DNA of 64,000 nt. Source: Gymnopilus junonius (lineage: Eukaryota > Basidiomycota > Agaricomycetes > Agaricales > Galerinaceae). The notes below the pieces were generated by a model. The model made no database searches. It saw nothing but the letters and a program-made list of their open reading frames with translations, and was not told where the DNA came from. How positions within the stretch are numbered: the stretch's first letter is position 1; every line of letters starts with the position of its first letter. Location of the stretch: NCBI GenBank assembly GCA_015501075.1, contig JADNYJ010000144.1, positions 38,880 through 102,879 of the forward strand. The letters run 5' to 3'. Positions 53,461 through 64,000 of the stretch are shown piece after piece. The position numbers and the translations under genes are program-made.

Positions 53461-55146
53461 GAGAAATGAAGAAGGGACCACAAAAAGGTAAAGACTCGGA
53501 CTCACTCTGGTGTTGACAAAAAGTTGAGATACTCGAACCGTTCCATTCGTTGAGAAGGTAAGCGTGCAGGTACCACCACAGGGTATCCGCCATGGAATCC
53601 TCGACCTGGGGAAATGTTGAACATTTAGCATCCGGCCATGAAATGAGCGGGGCGGGGCGAGACAGGGAGTAAAGGAGCTCCGAGCTCAACGACTCACTTT
53701 CACCTAACTGATCGCCGGCATCCATAAGCCTCGCGCTTCTCCTCCAACTGAACGACACTCTTCTAACCCGCCTCACCCTCTTCCCAGGGAGTTTATGGGG
53801 GCTCCTGTCTGTCGCGTTTTGTTGCTTTCTTCGCCATGACATTTCCTGTCTCCTGTAGGTCATCACCCCCATATGGCTCTCGAACGGCGGGCTCTACCAT
53901 CCGTTTTTGAGTTCGATTTACATGTATCTCAGAAATTTACCCCATCTCGAATAAAATTCCCTTTACTCTTTCTTCTCCATTACATTTTCTCCTGCCGGTC
54001 TTCTCTTTCAACGAACGTCCTTTTCCTTTGACCTTTCCATGGGATTTTAAATTGTATAAGTTGTCAGGTCGTTGCTTTCCCACCCCAATGACATTCCTCA
54101 AAGAGCCCCTCAATTTTTTTGTCAATCTGTTCCTCAGGTCAAATCCAACCCTTTCGTCAAGTTTATTCGTGTCTAATTGTACCCACAGATGAAATTTGCC
54201 AGCAGATCGTCACTGCTCAGTGCCTAGAGGCACCAATCACCACTGTTTTCTCTTTAATCGCGGTGAGTTGGCATGGGAAAAAGTCGGCTATGCTTCAACA
54301 GTGGCATCAGTTGTTAATTGATCAAAGGAATGCGGCCTTCGCCATCTATCAGTCTGCACACAAGTGACGCATACCATCTATCCAACTAAACCGCCATCCG
54401 AAATTCAAGTCCACGATTGTTCGGAAGCGGAAGCAACCATATTCTCCAGTCAACGATTTCATTGTTTCTTCAATGTTCTCATTCGAGCCAGATAAGCAAA
54501 CTCTCTGTTGTTTGACAATGGGCGGAAACCTTCAACCTAACGCTCGCCGTTGATCAGTCAACTTATCCTACGAGGGTATTTTTGCCGTACTACCGTCGTA
54601 CGTGTCCTATCTTCTATATATGTTTTCCTTCTGATCAATGATAACACTTTTAGCTTGCGAAGTATCTATCGTCTTCTCCGTGGATCAGGCACCCGTCTAT
54701 CAATCATTCTGGGATCGCCCTATCCTTTGCCAGGTCGAGAAAAATAAGTCTGTGAAGGAAATCTCCGTATTTCTCACATACAGCATCAATACTAGTATCT
54801 GCGGGCGATTGCGCTGTATTCATAGGATCCAACTCACTAGAGGGCCAAAACCGCTCCATGACAGCGTCGTTACTTACTAGTACTGTACGATCTATCATCC
54901 GGGAGGAGTGTGGTAGATTGGCACAGAAATCGATACTTCTTATTGGTGCGTCCAATCTTCGTATTCATTCATTGAACCCCACCTCACACGCCTTTCATTG
55001 GAAGGAATGATTCATCAAGCTATGGAATGTTCGGCTCTCAACACAATGATGTATGGTGGGGAAGAGCAATACTTAAACGCAATGTATAGAGGTCTGTATT
55101 TATTGGCGAGTGTTGCTCCATATCTTCTCAATTCGTCGTCTTGATC
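53461..55146. repeat. Duplicated intergenic block (partner of 40180-41230)
   Basis: No gene is recognised. About 53850-54970 is the CpG-rich partner of 40180-41230. It separates the divergent membrane-protein copies B (minus) and C (plus) and may hold both promoters. Confidence 0.6.
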
Positions 55147-56411
55147 ATGTCCAGTGCAGAAGGACCTCCAGTCTCACTCGAAAAGACCGTCATTGACGCT
55201 GCTCTCGACTCTTCCATACTGAGTCTCATGTTATTGGGTGAGTGTTAACGAAGAAATTAGACGTCTCATCAGTCGAGTCGTTGAATAATCATTATTTTGA
55301 AATTCCAGGGATTTATACGGTAGTCTATTATGGTACTCTTTACATCTACAGTAAGTTCATTTACACGGTCAGTTGGAGAACAGGCGATACTAACAACATT
55401 AAATAGTAACCAGAAAATCGTCGCGAAGTTGGATTGTCCTCGCACCATCACCTTGCTCTACGCCGTCTACGTCCTCCAGATCGCTATTGAATGGTTCCTC
55501 ATAAGGCGATCGTTGGTAGACGACGGAGAGACACGAACATCCGCCTTCCTTGCTGCTCTATCTAGCCCAGGATGGAACACTCTTCTGAACGACATCTGCA
55601 GTCTTTTCCTTTCTGCCTCGCAGACGGGTTGCTGGTAAGGAAAAATTCAATTTTTGCTTCGCTTCATCTGGATTAAGTATCATTTATATACAGATATGGC
55701 GGTGCTTCAACGTCTGGAATCGCTCCTTCGTGCTATCGCATTATCCTCACTTCTCCTTCTCTCAGAGATATGTAAGTATGATGTATCTCCTGCCGCGTTC
55801 CTTCTTACAATACTCCCTATGTTTTAGCGCTCTACTTGGCTCTGATAATAATCGCCTGCGTCCAGAAATTAAATCCAGACGCAAGCGCAGCCAGGACCCT
55901 GAATCACCTGCTCAGCGCAGCGCTTTTTATGACACTGGCTTCCACGCTTCTCACAACTCTCTTAATTGCTTACCGAATATATTCCGTTTCCCGCCAGAAC
56001 GGCCTCAAGTCGCGGAGGTCTTTCAAGAACGTCATGGAGCTCATCATCCAATCAGCCGCAGCTTACGCCCTGGTATCGCTTCTATACGCAATCGAAATAG
56101 TCATCCCTATCACCAACACCAACCTCGTGAAGATATTTCCGCTAGAGAGCTACACGGATGTTATATTTTCCTTCACGGCTGTACGTCACCTTTGATAAAC
56201 ATCTCACAAGCGTGATAGTGGCTAAACTTGGGAATGATCAAAGGGCGTCGCACCTACGGTTATGGTCGCTCGAGTGGCTCTTTCTTCTGGTGAAGACGTC
56301 GATAGAACGTCTAATACTCGTGTGTCCGGTCTCCAATTCCAAGCACCTTCTGCAAGCGTGCACGATGGGACGAATAGAACGGATACTATTCATGTAATAA
56401 GTTCGGCGTAA
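55147..56411 (+). pseudogene. Multi-pass membrane protein, copy C (two 1-bp frameshifts)
   Basis: It starts MSSAEGPPVSLEKTVIDAAL. An intron begins at a GTGAGT near 55240 and further exons follow: IYTVVYYGTLYIY; ITLLYAVYVLQIAIEWFLI with PGWNTLLNDICSLFL; IWRCFNVWNRSFV; LYLALIIIACVQKLNPDASA with TLASTLLTTLLIAYRIYSVS; and a tail GVAPTVMVARVALSSGED ending at a TAA at 56409-56411. Two single-base losses, near 55443 and near 55612, are needed to keep the family frame within the third exon. The layout matches copies A and B, but it lies on the opposite strand. The function is unknown; it is membrane-located by prediction. Confidence 0.6.
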
Positions 56412-57784
56412 CTGAGAAATTGAATCAAAAGTGAAGGTTTACGCCACCAGCCGCATACCATCTGATGGATCAAACTTCCAATGTATGACTATCTGTTCGT
56501 CATGATTACGCATCAGGGATGTCCTGAGTCATCACATCGAAGAGCTCCTGCCTTAGTAGTTAGCGCCGTTCTTATTCCTCCCTTCATTCATACGCACATA
56601 GCTTTGACTTTTCTGAGCCAAAAATGTGTGCCTCTCTGTTTCAGCTCAACAGTTAATACTTCAAGGTTTATGTTCTAGACCGTCGAAAAGGATTGGTGCT
56701 AAATTTACGATTCATTCATCAAATTATAACGACTTACATCGTTATCTAGCTATTGGGATGAACCACACGGGTCTGCTGATAGGCCCCAAAGTGATCAGCG
56801 CCACCTGACACTTATCATATAACCATAAGCGTCGAGCGTGCACAGGCGCTTGCAGCATCTCAAGTTGGGTGATTTTTGTAGCCTGGATTCCCTGCTCATA
56901 TTCTGCCGCGCCTTCCGCCAGCACCAGCTTTCCCCAGCTGAGCAGTCAGACCTTTGATGTTACGGAAAGCAAGGAGCCAACCGCATTAGAACGAGGTCAG
57001 ATTCATATACTACATCGTTGATAGTTAGCTGATGACAAGTCCAGTATAAGGACTTGCGTACTATGGGGTGATGTTGCCCTTCCATGTTCCTGAGGGCTTA
57101 CACCACCATGACCAGAGGTAACAGAGAAAATAACGAGAACGTTTTCTTCTGTAACAGGTACGAGCATGTAAATTCCGTCCTATACTTTCCTTACTGCATT
57201 CATGACGTGTTAAGTTCTAGGTAATCTTTGGGTGGATTGATTCCGAATGAAGGGTCTAGGATCGGAAATCCAATGGCCTGTAGGTCGTGTGCCCGTGCAT
57301 ACTGTCTACTTGTTGTCAGGCACGCTAATACCGCACATGTAGAGATTCAATTTTTGAATTCATTCCCACAGCCGTGTCAATTGTTATCGTAAGTCCAATT
57401 ATAAACACAGTTCAATATATATACATCCTTTGGTCGTCGCTGTTTTTCACCCTTGATTCCCCACTGATCCTTTGCTATAGTTTCTTCATGAATTTTGATC
57501 AAGCTAACATGTCGTTGGAATCCGATAAAGAATTGAATGAATTTGATATGACTTCGTACGTGTAGTTTCGAATAGTACACCTTCTTGTTGTTAACGTTGA
57601 GAAAGCTCTCATTTACTCGTCCCGCATACTTCTACACTAAGGTGAGGCCTCCTTAATTTCTCTGCTTGCTCGGTCCTTATCCTCATTTATATCACCCATC
57701 TCATCTAGTTCCGAGAGTGTCCATTTGCGCAGAAATTCTTTCGAGATGAATTCCCCCCAGCTCGAAGTAACAGGTGAGTAAAGA
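56412..57784. other. No recognisable gene
   Basis: Several short open frames exist without supporting features. The region presumably contains the terminator of copy C and the promoter of the NWD gene. A 63-codon frame at 57374-57565 with a hydrophobic start lacks further support. Confidence 0.3.
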
Positions 57785-60700
57785 ATGATTTCAAGCTCAT
57801 CACCTTTGAAAATGTATTTCACCGCAGTCCTCCGGGCTCATAATCTTCCACGCCTCAAGACTATGTGGGGCAAGAAGAGACCTTATTATGTCTCTGTTAC
57901 CGATGGTACAACAACGAGGAAGACCAAGCCTTCTCCCAGTGTTGAGCAGTCGGTGGAATGGAATGAGAAACTAGCCGCATTGTAAGTCGACTTTCTCAAC
58001 TCTCAATTTTCGGTCAAAAAGAAGCCATTCTTATAGTGCTGTGCCGCCTGCTTCCCATATTACAATATCTCTGTACGCTAGCCACAGCACAGGAAAAGAC
58101 CAACTCACTGGTATGAAGCAGATACCACTTGAATCTCGAGAAGGTCAGTCATTACCAGTGGTTCTTTGATTCAGTTAATGACTTGTGATCGTGACGTAGA
58201 CCTAGTCATACTCCTTAGTGATGGAGAAGGAGGCCCGGTAACTAGGCCAGCTAAGCTTCATCTAACAACTGTGTTTTCTGACGTTATAATACCTGCGGAT
58301 GATTGGAGTTTGGGGAAGGGCCTTCAGGGGCATGAAACGAGCATCCGCTTTGTCGGATATCAAGTTTTCCTCATCTTCCATGGATGAACTCGACGTCGAA
58401 AGCAATACTACGGTCGAGCTGCTAATCAAGGACGCCAAAATCGCTGTACATAGCATCAAAGCTTCAGAAACATGCCACAGTATTATTGCGAGGATCCAAC
58501 TAGTATTGGAGGCTGTACGTCCATTTGCCGAGGTAGGCGGCTGTTCATTGGAGTGTGTCCAATTAGGCCAATTTTTATTCTTAGGTTCACTCTTTCGCTC
58601 AATTGGCATTGAATTTACTATCAATCATCCCCAATGTAAATTCATTCTAGATCTTAGTCTATGTAACAAAATTGTCCTAATTTTTCCCTCTCCAGGCTAT
58701 CGCCGGACAGTTTGAATATGACAACAATATTCGGAGACTCCTCGATGCCATTGATGAAGCCTTTGATTTTGTTCAAGACTCCTATCCACTTGGGAATCTC
58801 AAACCAAAATCCAAACAGACCGAAATACTTACACTTATGCTCAGGAGTGTATGTGATTCTAGCAGATTTATCCAATCGTACGCGAAGGATACGGAGTTTG
58901 GTGAGCTCTATTTACCAACTGTTTGATCATCTAATTCACCAGTTCGCAGCAAAACGATTCCTGAAGCACATCGATGGACGAGCCGATGAGCAAATAAATC
59001 AGTATTGTAGGGCCTTGGAAAGACTTAGATTTGGATTTTTGGATCATGCTGCTATCACCACAGAGGTAGCAGTGCTACAAACCCAGGTCGACGTAAGTCA
59101 ATCTGTCGTTAGCCTCCTGTACATCTGTCTAAATTACGCCGCAGCTAAAAATACTATTTGAGCGGTTCTCAGATAAAGGTAAGCCGTCGGTTATTTACTT
59201 CAACCATTCAAGTTTATTCCCGGTGACAATGCAGAATTGGATGCAACTATCAGAGAAATCCCTTACGGAATTGGCACACGCTACAATCCTGACAAGGGTT
59301 GTCTACATGGGACTCGAGTAGAGTTCTTGGACTATATTGTGGAATGGGTAAACAACCCAAACTCTGAGCGAGGACTGCTCCTTCTCGGGCAAGCTGGTAC
59401 GGGAAAGTCGTCTATTGCACACGAAGTTGCTCATCGTTTCGATCTTATGCACCTTCTTACCACATCCTTCATCTTCTTGAGACGCGAGCAATCCAAACGA
59501 AAGCCATACCATCTTTTCACGACCATGGCCAGAGACCTCGCTGATCGGGAGCCATCATTTAAAGTCGCCCTTGGAAAGGCAATTAAGGATGACACATCTC
59601 GTAGAGTTGGTGCTAGAGACTATCGCACACTCTTCGAGTACCTCCTCCTCAGACCGCTCAAAAATCTTCGCATTGTTGGACCTGTCCTAGTCATCATAGA
59701 TGCTCTGGATGAAAGCGGAGATTCCATTGGGAGCAATGGACTTCACACCTTCCTTGCTAATCGACTCTCCGAACTCCCATCTAATTTTCGTTTTCTTATT
59801 ACCTCGCGACCAGAGCAGGCTATTGAGGAGGCATTTTCTAGTGCGCCGTCTATTAAGACTATCCAAATGAACGACCCAAGATTGGCAGCAAGCACAAATA
59901 GCGATATACGCACCTACTTCGAAAAAGAACTCACCGGCGACATGTTCCAAAAGTATGGTATGCGCTAGCAATGAAAGCTGAAGGCTTATTCCAGTGGGCG
60001 GCTGTTGCGTGCGGCTACATCAAAAACCCTCCAATTGCCTACACCAGAACCAGCTGTGTAAGGAGTTTGTTGAGGGCTTCTACCAACTACGTTATGGATT
60101 TGGATCCATTGCAAAATCTATACAAGGAGGTCCTCGAAGGGTATTCACAACAGTTTACTCCCAACACATATTTCGGTCAGTAATGGGTCCGATTTTTGCT
60201 GTTTCTGAACCACTTTCCATCTCATCCCTGACGTTACTTCGGAAATATGCACCGGTCGAAGACTCAGACGATGATGAATTCATCCTCGCGGTTGTCGGCC
60301 ATCTTGGGGCGCTGCTCACAAACACGACCACCCGTGATTCAACCCTTCCAATAGTACCTCTCCATACTTCATTCCGCGACTTCCTGACCGATCAGAAGAA
60401 GAGCGGGAAGTTTTATATCAACCTTGACGAAGCTCACCATCAGTTAGCTCATTCGTGCCTAGCGCTGATGCTCCACGACCTGAAATTCAATATCTGCCAG
60501 GTTGATTCATCTTATCTGGCTAACAATGATCTCCCAAACGTTGAGTCCTGCATCGCCGACAGCATTTCTCCTGCTCTCTCGTACGCTTGCCGGTTCTGGG
60601 ATGACCACTTGAAGAATGCCGACTTCAGCTCTGACTTGTTCACCGAACTCCAATCGCTAATTGCAGAGAAATTTTTATTCTGGCTTGAGGTACTGAGTCT

Positions 60701-63286
60701 TACAAATTCTGTGCATGTCGCTAGCCCCGCATTGTTGTCTCTGCAGACATGGTTAGCATTGGCATCCAAGAAAGAGGTATGTTCACCTACGTAGTAATAG
60801 CTAAAAGTCGATGAACGCTTTTCACTACAGGAGTTTCGGGTTGATTTGAATGAATTTCAAGAAATAGTCAAAGACTCATCAGCATTTGTGCGGTACTTTG
60901 GAATGGCCATTGCAAAGAGCGCTCCTCACATTTATATATCTGCCCTTCCGTTCACGCCAAGTTCCTCATATATTTCTCAGAAATATTCTTCGATGTTTCC
61001 AAATACACTGTCTATCAAGTATGGTCGGGTGACGCACTGGCCAGCAGTGGAAATGGTTATTTATATCAGTGGAATATCAACAAGAACCGTTGCATTCTCA
61101 CCTGATGGGCAGCGGATCGTCTCCGGATCCGATGATGCCACAATTCGCGTATGGAATGCTGCAACTGGAGAATTGGAAGGTATTCCAATTACAGGGCACG
61201 GCAATTGGATTATGTGCGCGGTGTTCTCCCCTGACGGTCAGCGAATCCTGTCCGGTTCAGACGATGGAACAGTTTGCATATGGAACGCAGCGACTGGAGA
61301 AATAGAGGGTTCCCCATTTACCGGCCACACCGATTCCGTTATATCTGTTGCATTTTCGCCAGATGGTCAATACATCACCTCGAGCTCACATGACCATACA
61401 ATTTGCGTATGGAACGTCGAGAAAGCGGAGTTGGTAACAAGTCCATACACTGGCCACGCTGGCGGCGTCAATTCAGTGGCATTTTCGTCAGATGGGTGCT
61501 ATATCGTCTCGGGTTCAGATGATTGTACACTTCGAGTGTGGAATACTTTTACAGGAGGTACTGTTGGCGACCCTTTGACCGGGCACAAGAATTATGTCAA
61601 CTCTGTCGCTTTCTCTCCTGATGGGAGGTATATCGTGTCTGGCTCGTCTGATAACACAATTCGTGTCTGGAGCATCAGGAAGTCAAAGATGAAGAGACAA
61701 ATTCGGGGACATGTGTCCTCAGTCAAATCTGTGGCATTTTCCCCAGATGGGCGTCGAATTCTGTCAGGCTCCTCCGACGGCACAATTCGTGTGTGGAATC
61801 CGAGGACAGGAGAGACGGAAGCCGGTCCATTTATTGGCCACAGTGATTGGGTCATGTCGGTCGCATTTTCTCCGGATGGAAAGCGAATCGTCTCAGGCTC
61901 CCATGATGGCACCGTTCGTTTATGGAATGCTGCGACTGTGGAAAAGGAAGGAAGAGTACAAGGACGTGAGAGCTTCAATTGGTCGAATGCCCACCAATTC
62001 GGCTCTGATCAAACAGGTCAAGGAGAAAGTATAACAGAAGAAAGTATTCTAGAATCAGCGAGGCGTGTCAAATCCGTAGCCTTCTCCCCTGATGGTCAAC
62101 GAATTGCATCAGGTTCAACAGATCATACGATCCAAATTTTCGATGCCGCCAGTGGAGAGATAGGCGGACCTCCTTGACTGGGCACACAGATTACGTCAAT
62201 TCAGTAGCCTTTTCGCCAGATGGCCTGCGAATTGTATCCGGTTCGGATGACCATACAGTTCGCGTCTGGAACCCTACAACAGGAGAGATGATAGGAAGTC
62301 CATTTATCGGGCACACAGATTCAGTCAAGTGCGTCGCATTCTCGCCAGACGGACGTTACATCGCATCGAGTTCAGATGATCACACTATTTGCATCTGGGA
62401 TACAGTAACAGGGAAAATAGCAGGAAAACCGTTCATAGGGCATACCGACTGGGTCAAATCAGTCGCGTTTTCACCAGATGGGCGCCAAATTGTTTCTGGG
62501 TCATCAGACAACACAGCCCGCATTTGGGATGTAGAAACGGGGAAGATGGAAGGAGATCCATTCACAGGATATGCGCGGACAGTCAGCTCTGTGGCGTTTT
62601 CTCCAGATGGACGACAAATTGCCTCGGGGTCATTTGATGGGACAATCACTATCTTGAGTGCGGAGACGAGAAATATTGAAGGAAGCCCAGTTTCTTGTTA
62701 TACCACGGCCATCAATTTCAATCCGTTTGCTCCCGGAGGACAACCTAACTCACCTACATTGGATAGTCAGCTTCTTCGCATGTCGAGCGACGCAACAGGA
62801 GACACAATAGGGAGCCAAGTTTCCGCAACCGCACCTTTGATCAAATCGGTAGTATTCTCCCCAGATGGGGAGCGTATAGCTTTTGGATCATCTGATGGGA
62901 CAGTTGGCATTTTGACTGCCGCGACAGGGTTCGAAGAGGGTATTTTACTTACAGGACACACCAACTGGGTCAACTCCGTCCAATTCTCCCCTGATGGAAA
63001 ATACGTCGTGTCCGGGTCGCGCGATGGCACAGTTCGCTTGTGGGATATCAGCAAATCAGGAGAAGAGGACAAGAAAGAAGTGGACTTCACCGATGACTGC
63101 GTGATGAGTACCGATGGTTGGATAATGGGAAGCAATGGTGAACTTCTGGTATGGGTTCCGGATTTGAACAGGGAGTGTCTTCACCGTCCCAGCACAATGT
63201 GGATTGCTGGTGGCCATGAAACCCGTCTCGATCTTGCGCGATTTGTACATGGACCGGATTGGGCTGCTTGTATTCGCTCAGAGTGA
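57785..63286 (+). pseudogene. NWD protein (C2 - helical - NACHT - WD40), STAND/NLR type, frameshifted
   Basis: Likely exons are 57785-57981, 58037-58143, 58200 to about 58270, about 58330-58532, 58696-58900, 58950-59092, 59145-59178, 59235-60776 and 60831-63286. The N-terminus (YFTAVLRAHNLPRLKTMWGK, then PYYVSVTDG and VEWNEKL) looks like a C2 domain. A helical region follows, then a NACHT ATPase with Walker A GQAGTGKSSIA, Walker B LVIIDALDES and FLITSRPE. A winged-helix part follows (PLSISSLTLL; HTSFRDFLTD), then 14 WD40 repeats and the tail GWIMGSNGELLVWVPDLNR. Frameshifts lie near 59960, 60150 and 62172. Intact relatives are thought to act in non-self recognition and cell death. This copy is either inactive or misassembled. 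Confidence 0.75.
61066..63050 (+). repeat. Array of 14 WD40 repeats
   Basis: Units of about 43 codons follow the consensus V-x-S-V-A-F-S-P-D-G-x-x-I-x-S-G-S-x-D-x-T-I-x-[VI]-W...GH. Examples are VNSVAFSPDGRYIVSGSSDN and VKSVAFSPDGRRILSGSSDG. Units 3 to 11 are very alike at DNA level, which implies recent internal duplication or concerted evolution. Unit 7 carries an insertion of about 30 residues before unit 8, and unit 12 one of about 40 residues before unit 13. A one-base shift sits at the unit 8-9 boundary (62172). Confidence 0.9.
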
Positions 63287-64000
63287 CGCCTAGCTAAATT
63301 CGAGACTTATCTAGCAAAATTTACCGTCATTATGATTTTTTCCCCTTGTATGATTAGATTTGTGCTTTGGAAATTCCTGACTTCAAAAATACTCCTATTT
63401 TAAAATTAGGCCACCAAATGTGAGTAACGACTTTATGATTCTTGAAGTAATACCTTCATGTTATCTTGAATGGTCAAGAAAAGTTCGCCGGCTACCGATC
63501 TATTACGATCTTGAAAAGTTCGAGTTCCTCCAGGCCGTGTCTAACGGCGGTGATGGAGTGAGCAATAAGCCTTGTAACGCGCCACTTGATATGAGTACTC
63601 ATTTTCCATTTCATTTGCAGTCCTGTTTCTGGAACAAATCAGAATTGTGACAGTGCGGACGCAAAGTGACCCAGCCAAAAAAATTCGTACCATCCTGTGG
63701 GAAGATCCGGATACGACAAGCTTCCAAATCATTAACAGTCCATTCGTCGCCAGATTTCGCAGTGCGCCTCCAGTTCGACATCATAAACGACCAGGAGTTC
63801 ACGGTTCGGACAAAGTCCAGAATGCTGAGGTTCACTCTTCAGTTCAGCTGCTCTTTCCTGTCAGAGTCAATATTCAACGTCGACTTATGATATCACCCAT
63901 AACGTCACAGTTTCAGCGGGTGATTCTGAGGTCGAGGTAACGTCCTTTTGCTTTTGCTCAACCTCTACGGAAACGGGAATTCACCCTATCCAAAGGTGAT
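63287..64000 (+). other. Possible start of another gene, cut by the window end
   Basis: A plus-strand stretch from about 63625 reads VTVRTQSDPAKKIRTILWED then PDTTSFQIINSPFVARF. A GTAACG donor-like site is at 63939, and another frame has LQFDIINDQEFTVRTKSRML. It could be coding, but the frames do not join clearly and the window ends. I cannot name it. Confidence 0.25.

Noticed and set aside
57253..57400. Additional first exon for the NWD gene
   Set aside because: I could not find a start and donor that join in phase to the C2-like exon, so the start was left at 57785.
61592..61978. Minus-strand 128-codon ORF across the WD40 array
   Set aside because: It is the antisense shadow of the repeated WD40 codons; several similar shadows occur at the same repeat phase.
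1..64000. CRISPR arrays, bacterial operons, rRNA genes
   Set aside because: Spliceosomal introns, eukaryotic retroelements and the absence of regularly spaced identical repeats or rRNA sequence speak against all of these.

Overview
The window is nuclear DNA of a basidiomycete fungus, most likely an agaricomycete. The evidence is short spliceosomal introns (about 45-70 bp), a NACHT-WD40 (NWD) gene with an N-terminal C2-like domain, a family of F-box-like proteins, clustered multi-pass membrane proteins of an uncharacterised agaric type, chromodomain-bearing Ty3/Gypsy elements, hAT elements and a LINE tail. I recognised no housekeeping gene that is intact. This is an accessory, repeat-rich region in which most coding sequences are broken.

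Layout. 0-5.7 kb: a decayed hAT element (698-2213, perfect 8-bp target duplication), then a direct duplication of a small multi-exon gene (first copy 2992-4052 with one stop, second copy 4860-5138 truncated). 5.7-20.2 kb: one Ty3/Gypsy chromoviral retrotransposon (Gypsy-1, 300-bp LTRs, target duplication ggaac). It was invaded by two copies of a second hAT family and then internally inverted between them. Its middle therefore reads on the minus strand, while both ends read on the plus strand. 21.8-29.8 kb: a roughly 4.1-kb tandem duplication of an F-box-like gene plus a decayed downstream unit; the second F-box copy (25972-27591) is the best intact gene in the window. 30.9-33.3 kb: three small cysteine-rich genes, two of them forming an inverted duplication. 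34.4-34.9 kb: a small three-exon minus-strand gene. 36.6-41.9 kb and 52.3-56.4 kb: duplicated segments with three copies of a multi-pass membrane protein gene, a LINE tail and an AP-endonuclease-like fragment. 42.2-43.8 kb: a third F-box-like copy, killed by three TGA codons. 43.9-52.2 kb: a second complete chromoviral element (Gypsy-2, 225-bp LTRs, target duplication tctgg). 57.8-63.3 kb: an NWD (STAND/NLR-type) gene with 14 WD40 repeats and several frameshifts.

Two themes connect the window. First, the target duplications and the interrupted reading frames show that a 7.3-kb segment of Gypsy-1 was inverted by an exchange between two inverted hAT copies. Second, decay is dominated by CpG to TpG/CpA change. 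It appears in one LTR of each element, in the retroelement stop codons that can be compared with a relative (mostly CGA to TGA), in a nearly CpG-free block around 40.6-43.9 kb that is duplicated elsewhere in CpG-rich form, and in all three stops of the third F-box copy. This is what methylation-linked deamination of transposons, spreading into neighbouring genes, would leave. All splice sites and domain calls come from reading the sequence; no similarity search was run.
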